DNA of 64,000 bases, taken from assembly GCF_025716875.1 (NCBI RefSeq), contig NZ_JAOVZB010000001.1:682001-746000 (forward strand). Direction: 5' to 3'. The notes beneath the pieces were generated by a model. It saw only the letters and a list, made by a program, of their open reading frames with translations. It ran no database searches and was not told the DNA's origin. This DNA is from Marinomonas sargassi (lineage in GTDB: Bacteria; Pseudomonadota; Gammaproteobacteria; Pseudomonadales; Marinomonadaceae). How positions within the stretch are numbered: position 1 is the stretch's first letter; every line of letters starts with the position of its first letter. Below are positions 33,768 through 42,255 of this stretch, one piece after another. The position numbers and the translations under genes were made by a program.

Positions 33768-34963
33768 TCTGAAGCTCCCAGTAATGTTTTCGCATATTGA
33801 ATAAGTTGCAAGTCAGTGCCTCTTGCCCCTACTAAAGAAAGACCACAAGGCGCACCTGATAATTCACAAACGGGTAAATGCAGTTGTGGCAAACCAGCAA
33901 GACCAGAAATAGCCGTCAAATTCATCAAGCGGTTTCGATATAGCGCTAAATCTTGATCATTTGTATCGAAAAGAGGCGATAATCCCGGTGTTGTAGGGAT
34001 AATTAAAATGCGATCTTTCAGTGTACTTTCTATCCAATTCGTAAAGTCATCTCGACGCTTTTGTGCAGCCTTCACTTCGCCCTCTGAAATAGTCCGACAC
34101 CACTCAAAACGTAGGGCAATATCGTCCGCAAATACGGGAGCAACATCGTCTATCCATTGGCCATGCTGTTGCCAAATTTCCGCCCCTTGTAATGTGCGAA
34201 AAGTTTCACTTAATTGCCAAACTTCCACATCAATTTCTATGCTGTTTTCGTTTGCTAAAACACCATTACGGCGCCACATGTTTAATTGCTCTTGAAGCGC
34301 TTCTTTATGTTCGCAAGAGGCCATCAGGTGATCTGCGATATAAACACCTTCTGCTGGAAAGCTTTCTGAAAAAAACACTTCATTTGGCAGTAGCGACTTA
34401 GCTACTTTTTCTAGTTGGACAATATCTTTCGTCATCCAACCAACCGTATCAAAAGAAGGCGCAAGGGCGACCATGTTATCCATACTGATGACGCCATGGG
34501 TTGGTCGTAATCCAAACAAACCGTTGTAGCTTGAAGGGACTCGAATAGAGCCTCCCGTGTCTGTACCCAAACCGATGTCCGCTAAACCGGCCGAAACCGC
34601 CACCGCCGAACCAGATGATGAGCCACCGGGAAGCCTCTCTGGCGTTATTGGGTTTTCAGGAGTGCCATAATGAATATTCTGGCCATTCAAGCTGTAAGCC
34701 AGCTCGTCTGTAATGGTTTTTCCGCAAAATTCAGCACCATCATTTAACAGAGCAGTAACGCTAGACGCTGTTTGTGTAGGTATAGGGTGTGAAGAAAGCC
34801 AATGGGGATTACCCGCAGTCGTTGGCAGCCCTGCCATATGAAATAAATCTTTCACAGCCAAGCGTAAGCCATTCAAAGGCACTGTGGTATTTAGTGCGAT
34901 TTCGTGACGAAAGTGGTTGTTTTCTGAATAAATAAATGGATTTTTGACTATGGCGTGCTTCAT
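33764..34963 (-). CDS. Amidase (amidase-signature family)
   Basis: 399-residue amidase with the Ser-cisSer-Lys triad region visible: KDLFHMAGLPTTAGN (Lys), GGSSSGSAVAVSAGLADI (cis-Ser) and GTDTGGSIRVPSSYNGLFGL (nucleophile Ser). No signal peptide. First gene of the ureide-type operon and translationally coupled to the HpxW-like gene. In Klebsiella an amidase (HpxY) also accompanies HpxW, but this protein is shorter than the AtzE-type enzyme and no HpxX-like small subunit gene is seen. The substrate is unknown, probably a small amide. AGGGGGAT precedes the ATG. Confidence 0.85.
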   Translation of the reverse strand: MKHAIVKNPFIYSENNHFRHEIALNTTVPLNGLRLAVKDLFHMAGLPTTAGNPHWLSSHPIPTQTASSVTALLNDGAEFCGKTITDELAYSLNGQNIHYGTPENPITPERLPGGSSSGSAVAVSAGLADIGLGTDTGGSIRVPSSYNGLFGLRPTHGVISMDNMVALAPSFDTVGWMTKDIVQLEKVAKSLLPNEVFFSESFPAEGVYIADHLMASCEHKEALQEQLNMWRRNGVLANENSIEIDVEVWQLSETFRTLQGAEIWQQHGQWIDDVAPVFADDIALRFEWCRTISEGEVKAAQKRRDDFTNWIESTLKDRILIIPTTPGLSPLFDTNDQDLALYRNRLMNLTAISGLAGLPQLHLPVCELSGAPCGLSLVGARGTDLQLIQYAKTLLGASE

Positions 34964-35192
34964 GTATCCCCCTGCATATAAAATACATGAAACAACCGTC
35001 TCACCAATATGTCAACTGAAACATATCTAACTAATCCATTCTGGCAAAAGTCCGTTGCATAGTATTTGAAAAATTAAAAGGTATGAAATATGACGATATT
35101 CAGGCTAATGTACTGGTTACAGCATAGTTTTTGTCTAAGATGAGTGACTTAACTATTCAAATAGACAGTGTAATCTTTGAAATAGGTAACTT

Positions 35193-35945
35193 TTAACAAG
35201 AAGTCAGGTTAGCCAATAGGCTTTCCAGAAGCTCCAAGCCTAAATCGGCGTCGTCTGGCAACCGAGAAAAATGCTCGTACTGATTACCGATTACGTTAAA
35301 GTCAACCAGCTTAACAGCTTCGTTATCGTATTCAGGGTGTGTTGAGCAAAGCAACCACCGCCCCTGACCGTATTGTCCAGAGACAATAGCAGCGGGCTTT
35401 TCCGGCAAGTCTGCAAAAGACGCCAGTACTTTATAAGCGCTTTCTTCATCGTCACTGACCGTATCAGGCCTAAAAACACAACCACCCAAATACAATGAAG
35501 GGACCAATTTTCCTTGGTATTCCAGAGTGACTAGATGAGCGTCCGTCTGATTATAATTATCTCCCCGACCAAACGCTTCAATCGGGCCGATAGCGACGCC
35601 CGAGAAGAACGCCAATTCATTCTCGGTGATGATTTCATGGGGCAAACCTTGCGCCCATTTCGTCATATTGCAGCCCATATAGGCACCCGCACAAATGCCA
35701 AAATAGCGGCCACCCCGTTCAACATAGGTCTTTATTATATGGTTTGCGGCGCCATTGAGTTTATCTGCTTTATAGCGGCTGGCACCACCGGGCATCACCA
35801 ATACGTCCACACTGTCCGTTAATGCGCCATTTAAAATTTCATTAGCATTAACAAAACAAACGTTCTTTTTACCGTAAAGCCGTGCCAGAGCGTAATAGAG
35901 GATGTGGTTTGCGGAGACATTATCGGTATAAATCTGAATGTTCAC
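35193..35945 (-). CDS. Stand-alone BPL_N (biotin-protein-ligase N-terminal/GATase-like) domain protein
   Basis: 250-residue protein resembling the N-terminal domain of eukaryotic biotin protein ligase, a class-I glutamine-amidotransferase-like fold. The nucleophile elbow is visible as YFGICAGAYMGC with Cys85, preceded by VLVMPGGAS, and a late STHPEYD that may supply the catalytic His/Glu. The start codon is GTG at 35945 with AGGA 6 nt upstream. It lies 64 nt after bioY in the same direction, so it is probably the fourth gene of the biotin transporter operon. A role in hydrolysing biotin amides or otherwise handling imported biotin is an attractive but unproven idea. Confidence 0.82.
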   Translation of the reverse strand: MNIQIYTDNVSANHILYYALARLYGKKNVCFVNANEILNGALTDSVDVLVMPGGASRYKADKLNGAANHIIKTYVERGGRYFGICAGAYMGCNMTKWAQGLPHEIITENELAFFSGVAIGPIEAFGRGDNYNQTDAHLVTLEYQGKLVPSLYLGGCVFRPDTVSDDEESAYKVLASFADLPEKPAAIVSGQYGQGRWLLCSTHPEYDNEAVKLVDFNVIGNQYEHFSRLPDDADLGLELLESLLANLTSC

Positions 35946-36009
35946 CTAACGTCCTCTATTACAACTAACGCAGATATATCTATCGACTAAGAGCTAAAAA
36001 AGTCTTTTA

Positions 36010-36567
36010 TTAGCCCGCTTTGGCCTGTCGCGACAACAGGCTTGCCGGGCGAGCTTTCGCAATAGCTGCAGTCAACAAACCAGCAATAATCGCTTTAAGG
36101 ATGTCGCCAGGAATGAAAGCCGTCATCAATGCTGCAGACTCGAAGAATGTTTTTTCTAATACAATCGCCATACCGACAATACCAAACAAATACATGACCA
36201 AGATGCCACCAATAATTGAGGCAATGGCTGAGACAACCGCAATAGAGCCAGTACGCCATTTTTCAACGATCAGACCCGTTACATAAGCAGCGATAGGCCA
36301 GCCAATTAGGAAGCCTCCTGTTACGCCAAAAAATAGCCCTAAACCACCACGTCCTCCTGCCAATAAAGGCAAGCCCAATGCAACGAGCAATAGCAGTAAT
36401 AGCACAGCTAAAGCGCCGCGCTTGGCACCAAGTATCGTGCCACAAAGCATAATACCAAGACCTTGCGCAGTAATTGGTACGCCAAAGCCGAGGGTGATTT
36501 TAGGTATCAAGCCAAGTGCTGCAATTAAAGCCGCAAACAAAGCTATGTAGGCAATATTCTTTTCCAT
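36010..36567 (-). CDS. bioY: Biotin ECF transporter S component BioY
   Basis: 185-residue membrane protein with about six hydrophobic segments, the substrate-binding subunit of the biotin energy-coupling-factor transporter. Family features are VPITAQGLGIMLCGTILGAKRGALAVLLLL, GRGGLGLFFGVTGGFLIGWP and the C-terminal FIPGDILKAIIAGLL. The start ATG overlaps the region of the bioN stop (TAGATG). It forms the transporter with BioN and BioM, both encoded directly upstream. Confidence 0.95.
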   Translation of the reverse strand: MEKNIAYIALFAALIAALGLIPKITLGFGVPITAQGLGIMLCGTILGAKRGALAVLLLLLLVALGLPLLAGGRGGLGLFFGVTGGFLIGWPIAAYVTGLIVEKWRTGSIAVVSAIASIIGGILVMYLFGIVGMAIVLEKTFFESAALMTAFIPGDILKAIIAGLLTAAIAKARPASLLSRQAKAG

Positions 36568-37182
36568 CTATTTTCTCTCTTGGTTTATTAATCCGCCGCG
36601 AGCCTTTAAGGCTTCGGCAACATGGTCCGCATCGTCAAGCGCGAGGACCGTAAAGGGTAAAATGATTCGCCAACCAGATCGACGATTTGATCGAGCTCGC
36701 CAAGACAAAGCCAGACTTTGCCCTTTGGAAACCAACACAGGGGTCATTCGAATCACCAATGCTATCGCCAACTCTAGTGCACGGGGGTTAAAGCCCAGCC
36801 GTTGTAGAGGTCGAGTTAGCCAATGCACAACATCTATCATGTCGGAAAGACGCGTTGTCATAGTGACTAGAGTCGCTAGCCCCACTGCGGAGACCATACG
36901 AAACACAATGGTGAGACCCAGCTGCAGCTCATCTGCGATCAGGTGCCAAACAAGCACAAGCAAAACAAACGGCCATAAAATTTTCAGATGCTTCCAGCCA
37001 TGCTTAAAGAAGAGTGCTCCGGGCAATGCGTAGAGCACAACCACAAAAAGCAAAAACAGGCCATGAAAGACAACACTGTCAACAAAGAACAAACCAAAAG
37101 TCACCAGACTCAACAAGCCCAGTTTTAATCCAGCAGACCAATGATGTGCACGTGTTTCAACTGGAGATGTCAGAGATATCAT
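36568..37182 (-). CDS. bioN: ECF transporter transmembrane T component BioN
   Basis: 204-residue membrane coupling subunit. It has about five hydrophobic segments followed by the coupling helices with the conserved short motif region SWRARSNRRSGWR before the last segment. The ATG at 37182 has GGGAG about 6 nt upstream (a GTG one codon earlier lacks spacing) and overlaps the end of bioM by 26 nt, so the genes are translationally coupled. It transmits ATP-driven movement from BioM to BioY. Confidence 0.9.
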   Translation of the reverse strand: MISLTSPVETRAHHWSAGLKLGLLSLVTFGLFFVDSVVFHGLFLLFVVVLYALPGALFFKHGWKHLKILWPFVLLVLVWHLIADELQLGLTIVFRMVSAVGLATLVTMTTRLSDMIDVVHWLTRPLQRLGFNPRALELAIALVIRMTPVLVSKGQSLALSWRARSNRRSGWRIILPFTVLALDDADHVAEALKARGGLINQERK

Positions 37183-37909
37183 CACTTTCTCCCAGTTTAT
37201 GCATGGCAGCTAAATAGCGAGGCATGATCTCGTTAGAATCGCCCAAGGCTTCCACTTGACCCGCTTCCAACCACAATAGTTGATCGTAGTTATGCAAATC
37301 ATCAGGGTCATGAGTGATGTGAATAAGACTGCCAGAAAAGGTGTCGAGATAACGCTGTAACTGTCGCTTGGTAGGAATATCCAGTCCAGCAAAGGGTTCA
37401 TCGAGAATTATGAGATTAGGTTTCATAGCCACAATCGACATCAGACAAACTAGATGCTTTTGCCCCTGAGATAAAGAGGAACAATGCGCATCCTGCCAGT
37501 GCTCTTTGCCGAACCTAGACAAGACTTCTAGTGCGTTATTTTTGGCAGTGTTTTTATCTTGCCCCAGTTGACGCAGCCCGAATGTCACTTCTTCTAAAAC
37601 AGTCGGAAAAATAATCTGGTGCTCTGGGTTCTGGAACAAGAGCCCAACCTCGCGCAATGCAGCACGACGGTCTTTGAACGGGTTGAAGCCTGCAATCTCA
37701 AGCTGACCAGCGGTAGTGTCAATCAAGCCTGAAAGTAAGCGAGATAAGGTAGATTTTCCAGAGCCATTACGACCAATCACACCCAATCGGCGGACATTAG
37801 TATCCAAAGATAACTGATTGATCACTAGCTTACCTTCAATCTCTAGGCACACCTGATCTAACCGAATAGCACAACCAGTCATAGTAGAATCTTCATTAGG
37901 CTTGTTCAT
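37157..37909 (-). CDS. bioM: ECF transporter ATPase BioM
   Basis: About 250-residue ABC ATPase of the cobalt/biotin ECF type. Walker A GVIGRNGSGKST, Q-loop VGLLFQNPEHQIIFPTV (the ECF-typical NPE), signature LSQGQKHLVCLMSIV and Walker B LIILDEPFAGLD are visible. The start is uncertain: ATG at 37909 is used, with further ATGs at 37927 and 37882, none with a strong ribosome site. First gene of bioM-bioN-bioY-BPL_N. A candidate BirA operator lies about 65-95 nt upstream. Confidence 0.92.
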   Translation of the reverse strand: MNKPNEDSTMTGCAIRLDQVCLEIEGKLVINQLSLDTNVRRLGVIGRNGSGKSTLSRLLSGLIDTTAGQLEIAGFNPFKDRRAALREVGLLFQNPEHQIIFPTVLEEVTFGLRQLGQDKNTAKNNALEVLSRFGKEHWQDAHCSSLSQGQKHLVCLMSIVAMKPNLIILDEPFAGLDIPTKRQLQRYLDTFSGSLIHITHDPDDLHNYDQLLWLEAGQVEALGDSNEIMPRYLAAMHKLGESDDISDISS

Positions 37910-37973
37910 ATTATGAATAATGCACACCTATCCATACACATTGAGCGCGGGATACTAGCAACGTAAGAGGCGG

Positions 37974-38005
37974 ATGTAAACTCGTTAATTGAAGCAGGTA
38001 TACTA
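37974..38005 (-). promoter_or_regulatory. Candidate BirA operator upstream of bioM
   Basis: ATGTAAACT - 14 nt - GGTATACTA fits the proteobacterial BirA box TTGTAAACC-N14/15-GGTTTACAA at 7 of 9 positions in each arm. Its place before bioMNY is what a biotin-responsive repressor would need. Confidence 0.5.
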
Positions 38006-38119
38006 ATGCTTAAAAAGCAATCAGACCTATGCGTTTTATTCAAGAGCTCAAGTCGCATAAGCAGGTTACGAGTGCTGATGACTGCATAACCTTTCCCTTG
38101 AAGAAGTTGCTTTTATTTT

Positions 38120-38938
38120 TTAAGGCTCTAGTTCATCCAACTCATCATATAGATCAGCGATATCTTGGGCTTGTCGGCTAGCATCTTCCCCTAAATAACC
38201 GTACACCCTATTGCATAGCATTGAGATCAAACTCATTGGGGCGGCATAACTATCGAATGGGCTTTCATTACCAAGATGACAAAGCAGCACATCGGAAACT
38301 TGTTGGTTATACACCTGACCGGTTGGATCAGTGATAAGCACAGTGTCTCTGCCTTTCAAAATTTCAACAATTTGCTTGAATTGGCGAGTTCGACGGCGGA
38401 AGCCGAGTAATACAATCACTTCTCCTTCGAGAATATCGTGCAGATCCTCCCCCAGCGTTTGACCCGGTTGCGGTAGTAATCGTACAGAATGACGTACTTG
38501 CTGCAGCTGCTGACGAAAGTGCAAAGCTAGGGGGTAGGCATTACGAAAGCCGATTAAGGTCACACGACTTGCCTTAGCAATACGTTCACTGATGTTGTTC
38601 AGTACTTCGGGGCGCAACCCGTCAAAGGTAAGAGATAGGTTTTTTAGCTCTTCTGAGGTCTGATCTAACGAGGAGTTTTGCGTAAAAATCGGCATACCAC
38701 TTTTACGCAAAGACAACTGAGCTTGTTTGGCATCTTGCTGAGACTCAAAACCAATTTGTCGAAAGAACCGACTCACTGTTGCTTTCGATGTGCTGGTACT
38801 TTCAGCAATTTCAGCGGATGTTTGGCTCACAATGGCAAGCGGATGCTGTTGCAAGTAGTTCGCTATACTACGCGCCGATGGGGATAGCTTTGGGTAGTTA
38901 ATTTCAATTAAAGAAAGCACATCTTGCTTAGTTGTCAC
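38120..38938 (-). CDS. MurR/RpiR family transcriptional regulator
   Basis: 272-residue regulator. N-terminal RpiR helix-turn-helix (PSARSIANYLQQHPLAIVSQ, then TSAEIAESTSTSKATVSRFF) and a C-terminal SIS sugar-phosphate-binding-type domain (ASRVTLIGFRNAYPLALHFR, VIVLLGFRRRTRQ, VLITDPTG). The start is GTG at 38938 with GAGG 8 nt upstream. It is divergent from the amino-acid ABC importer at 39279-42107 and is the likely regulator of that operon, through repeats in the shared 340-nt intergenic region. Confidence 0.88.
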   Translation of the reverse strand: MTTKQDVLSLIEINYPKLSPSARSIANYLQQHPLAIVSQTSAEIAESTSTSKATVSRFFRQIGFESQQDAKQAQLSLRKSGMPIFTQNSSLDQTSEELKNLSLTFDGLRPEVLNNISERIAKASRVTLIGFRNAYPLALHFRQQLQQVRHSVRLLPQPGQTLGEDLHDILEGEVIVLLGFRRRTRQFKQIVEILKGRDTVLITDPTGQVYNQQVSDVLLCHLGNESPFDSYAAPMSLISMLCNRVYGYLGEDASRQAQDIADLYDELDELEP

Positions 38939-39278
38939 TCAATAAACCTCGACCTAAATAGAATAGCCCCTAAGTTAACCATTAAGGGAGGTGAGAACAA
39001 GTCACCTTTGATTGTCGTCTTAGAAAAATCATCATCTGCACCAAAAAATCGACAAATATGAATTGTGCACTAATTGTACGCTAAATTTACCTCTCCAATT
39101 TTCCATACAAGTCAGCTCAGCCTGTTTCACCTGCCCTGTAATCATAGAAAAAGACCATTTTTAGATACATTTGTTTCACATATATAAAAAAAGAAACGTA
39201 AATTTCACAAATGGCACAAGAGTTGCTAAATGTATTTTGTAACTTAAATCAATATGGAAGTATGAGGACCCTCAAACC
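38939..39278. promoter_or_regulatory. Divergent promoter region rpiR-type regulator / amino-acid ABC importer
   Basis: 340 nt without a gene. It contains three direct copies of TTTCAC (39125-39130, 39174-39179, 39203-39208), with a GAAAC between the last two forming an imperfect inverted pair with GTTTC. The A/T-rich stretch 39165-39240 probably carries the importer's promoter. No small ORF with a ribosome site stands out. Confidence 0.4.
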
Positions 39279-40070
39279 ATGAAAGCTATCACCAAACTGC
39301 TATCTAAAGCCCTTGTTGTTGCAGCAAGCTTTTCCGCTTTTCAGGCCACTGCCGATGTACTGCAAGATATCGAATCACGAAAACTGATTCGTATTGCTGT
39401 ACCACAAGATTTCCCTCCATTTGGCTCTATTGGCACAAACCTAAAGCCCCAAGGTATTGATATCGATATGGCAAACTACATTGCTGATGAAATGGGTGTA
39501 AAAGTTGAAATCGTACCTGTTACCAGTGCCAATCGAATCCCTTACCTACAAACCAAAAAAGTAGATCTTGTTATCTCAAGTTTGGGTAAAAACCCTGAAC
39601 GTGAAAAAGCCATCGACTTTTCTACTCCTTACGCTCCTTTCTTCTTAGGTGTGTTTGGTTCTAGTGATGTAAATGTGACAAAAATCGAAGACTTAGCGAC
39701 TCAAGTTATCGGCGTAACCCGTGGTTCAGTGGAAGATTTAGAGCTAGAAAAACACGCACCATCTACTTCTGATATTCGTCGTTTTGAAGACAATAACACT
39801 ACATTAACGGCTTACTTAACGGGTCAAGTTGACCTTATCGCAACAGGTAACCTTGTGGCGGCGGAAATTGCTAAACGCCAGCCAAAACGTGCGCCTATCA
39901 GCAAATTTATGTTGAAAGACTCTCCTTGCTACATTGGTATGGCGGAAGGCGAAGTGGCTTTACAAGCTAAAGTAAACGAGCTGATTAAGAAAGCATTAGC
40001 CTCTGGGAAACTAGATGAAATCTCAATGAAATGGCTGAAAGCTCCTCTACCAAATGGATTCGGTGCCTAG
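39279..40070 (+). CDS. Amino-acid ABC transporter substrate-binding protein
   Basis: 263-residue periplasmic binding protein of family 3 (polar amino acids). A signal peptide is present (MKAITKLLSKALVVAASFSA, then FQATA). The mature protein shows RKLIRIAVPQDFPPFGSI, KPQGIDIDMANYIADEMGVK and RIPYLQTKKVDLVISSL, typical of the fold, with the R/D pair that binds the amino-acid backbone. First gene of a four-gene importer operon. The ligand cannot be read beyond 'polar amino acid or opine-like'. Confidence 0.92.
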   Translation: MKAITKLLSKALVVAASFSAFQATADVLQDIESRKLIRIAVPQDFPPFGSIGTNLKPQGIDIDMANYIADEMGVKVEIVPVTSANRIPYLQTKKVDLVISSLGKNPEREKAIDFSTPYAPFFLGVFGSSDVNVTKIEDLATQVIGVTRGSVEDLELEKHAPSTSDIRRFEDNNTTLTAYLTGQVDLIATGNLVAAEIAKRQPKRAPISKFMLKDSPCYIGMAEGEVALQAKVNELIKKALASGKLDEISMKWLKAPLPNGFGA

Positions 40071-40082
40071 TTAAGGATAGCT

Positions 40083-40745
40083 ATGCTGTATTTCTCTGAT
40101 TTACTTCCGTATAGCGACCTATTCTTCAGTGGTCTTATGACCACTGTTGAATTAACTATACTCACCACTTTTTTAGGTATCGCATTAGGGACGAGCTGCG
40201 CAACCATAAAACAATATGGACATCACTTAGCAAAAAGGTTGGTCACCACCTATGTGGAGTTAATTCGCAACACGCCTTTTATCGTACAGCTATTTTTTAT
40301 CTTCTTTGGCCTACCTTCCATCGGTTTTAAATTATCCCCATGGGAAGCCAGTGTTATCGCGCTTACCATTAACTTAGGGGCATATAGTACGGAGATTATT
40401 CGCGCTGGCCTGAACAACATTGGTAAGGGGCAAATAGAAGCAGCAAAAGTACTCGGGCTTAACTTTCGCCAAATGCTGGTGCATGTCATCTTTATTCCTG
40501 CTTTCGAAAAAATTTACCCTGCGCTCACCAGCCAATGCGTTATTGTCATGCTAGGTTCTGCCGTAATTTCTCAGATCTCCGTTGAAGATCTGACCTATGC
40601 CGCCAACCTCGTGCAATCCAGAAACTTCCGTGCCTTCGAAAGCTATTTTGTAACTGCCTTTCTCTACCTCGGCTTATCGGTTCTTTTAAGGTTCGCATTT
40701 AATTTGCTAGGAAAGCGCCTCTTCGCTTTTAGGGAGGCAAGATGA
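40083..40745 (+). CDS. Amino-acid ABC transporter permease (HisM/GlnP type)
   Basis: 220-residue permease with the TTVELTILTTFLGIALGT start and the EAA loop GQIEAAKVLGLNFRQMLVHVIFIPAFEKI. The segment YVELIRNTPFIVQLFFIFFGLP is the hallmark of this family. RBS AAGGATAG precedes the ATG. Its stop overlaps the next permease gene (ATGA). It probably forms a heterodimer with that second permease. Confidence 0.92.
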   Translation: MLYFSDLLPYSDLFFSGLMTTVELTILTTFLGIALGTSCATIKQYGHHLAKRLVTTYVELIRNTPFIVQLFFIFFGLPSIGFKLSPWEASVIALTINLGAYSTEIIRAGLNNIGKGQIEAAKVLGLNFRQMLVHVIFIPAFEKIYPALTSQCVIVMLGSAVISQISVEDLTYAANLVQSRNFRAFESYFVTAFLYLGLSVLLRFAFNLLGKRLFAFREAR

Positions 40746-41392
40746 TTGAGTTCTCAAACTTAGACATTATACGCAACCTATTATTCGCCACCCAGTGGAC
40801 CATTTTATTGTCGTTAGCCGCCTTTATTGGTGGAACCAGTGTGGCCCTCGCATTAACCGCCATGCGTCTCACAGGTAATTCGGCCATGAATATGGTGGTG
40901 CGTGTTTATGTGGAAATTTTTCAAGGTACGCCTTTGTTAATGCAGATGTTCATCTGCTTCTTTGGCCTCTCTATTTTAGGTTATGAGATCTCAGCGTGGA
41001 GCGCAGCGATTCTCTCGTTAACCTTTTTCACTAGTGCTTTCTTGGTAGAGATTTGGCGTGGCTGTATCGATACTTTGCCTAAAGGGCAATGGGAAGCGAG
41101 CCGCTGCTTAGGCTTAGGCTTTCTACAAACTTTACGTCATATCATTCTACCGCAAGCTATTCGAGTCGCCACGGCACCTACTGTTGGCTTTTCTGTACAA
41201 GTGATAAAAGGTACAGCCTTAGCCTCAATCATCGGCTTTGTAGAACTCACTAAAGTAGGCACCATGCTGAACAATGCGACTTTTGAACCTTTTAAAGTCT
41301 TTAGTCTAGTCGCCATCATCTACTTCTTGTTGTGCTACCCATTGTCTTGGTACAGCAAAGTTCTGGAGAAAAAATTCAATGTCTCTCGTTGA
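40742..41392 (+). CDS. Amino-acid ABC transporter permease (HisQ/GlnP type)
   Basis: 216-residue second permease of the importer. Hallmarks are TQWTILLSLAAFIGGTSVAL, YVEIFQGTPLLMQMFICFFG and the EAA loop KGQWEASRCLGLGFLQTLRHIILPQAIRVA. Start and stop overlap both neighbours, so translation is coupled along the operon. Confidence 0.92.
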   Translation: MIEFSNLDIIRNLLFATQWTILLSLAAFIGGTSVALALTAMRLTGNSAMNMVVRVYVEIFQGTPLLMQMFICFFGLSILGYEISAWSAAILSLTFFTSAFLVEIWRGCIDTLPKGQWEASRCLGLGFLQTLRHIILPQAIRVATAPTVGFSVQVIKGTALASIIGFVELTKVGTMLNNATFEPFKVFSLVAIIYFLLCYPLSWYSKVLEKKFNVSR

Positions 41393-42107
41393 TCTACACC
41401 AAGTCCATAAATACTATGGCGATTTTCATGTCTTAAAAGGTATAGACCTCTCCATTAATGCAGGGGAAGTGATTTCCATCATAGGTAAAAGTGGCTCAGG
41501 AAAAAGCACATTATTACGCTGTATTAATGGTTTAGAAGCCTATCAGAAAGGTGGCATTGTGGTTGATGGCAATGAAGTCACCTCTGAAGACGTGCAAGTG
41601 CGACGCCTCGCCCTAAGCGTTGGTATGATTTTCCAAAACTTCAACCTTTTCCCCCATAAAACAGTGGGTGAGAACGTCATGCTCGCCCCAACTATCGTGC
41701 TTAAAAAGAGCAAGGCAGAAGCCGAAAAAATTGCTCGCAACATGTTGGAAAAAGTAGGGTTAGCAGAAAAATTTGATAACTATCCAGACACCCTATCTGG
41801 TGGTCAGCAACAGCGTGTTGCCATTGCTCGCGCGTTAGCCATGTCCCCTAAAGTACTCTTATGTGATGAGATTACTTCCGCCCTAGACCCTGAGCTAGTA
41901 GGAGAAGTTTTAAAGGTTCTCGAAACGTTAGCGGAAGAAGGTATCACCTTGATATTGGTGACCCATGAGATGAACTTCGCCCGTGAAGTAGGTAACCGAG
42001 TGGTATTCATGCATCAAGGCAAGGTATGGGAAGAAGGCGACCCCAAGGTGCTGTTAACCAACCCTCAAACAGACGAGTTGAAGCAGTTCTTAGGAGCTGT
42101 GCTTTAA
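41379..42107 (+). CDS. Amino-acid ABC transporter ATP-binding protein (GlnQ/HisP type)
   Basis: 242-residue ATPase. Walker A IGKSGSGKSTLLRCINGLE, Q-loop VGMIFQNFNLFPHKT, signature LSGGQQQRVAIARALAM and Walker B LLCDEITSALDPELVGEVL are visible. It lacks extra C-terminal regulatory domains, as usual for polar amino-acid importers. It overlaps the preceding permease by 14 nt and has GGAG upstream. Last gene of the importer operon; a hairpin with T-run follows. Confidence 0.95.
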   Translation: MSLVDLHQVHKYYGDFHVLKGIDLSINAGEVISIIGKSGSGKSTLLRCINGLEAYQKGGIVVDGNEVTSEDVQVRRLALSVGMIFQNFNLFPHKTVGENVMLAPTIVLKKSKAEAEKIARNMLEKVGLAEKFDNYPDTLSGGQQQRVAIARALAMSPKVLLCDEITSALDPELVGEVLKVLETLAEEGITLILVTHEMNFAREVGNRVVFMHQGKVWEEGDPKVLLTNPQTDELKQFLGAVL

Positions 42108-42163
42108 CTGCTTTAACTGCTCGAACTGAGCATATACGTAACCCAAAATAAGAACTAAGACTT

Positions 42164-42206
42164 TAGGCCAATTTCTTTATCAGTATTGGCCTAATACCCC
42201 ATTTTT
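42164..42206 (+). terminator. Terminator after the amino-acid ABC operon
   Basis: TAGGCCAAT / ATTGGCCTA, perfect 9-bp stem with a 12-nt loop, followed by CCCCATTTTTC. Confidence 0.65.
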
Positions 42207-42255
42207 CTTTACTCTCTCCCCCTCCTTTAAAAAGAACCAAGAAAATAGAGACCAG

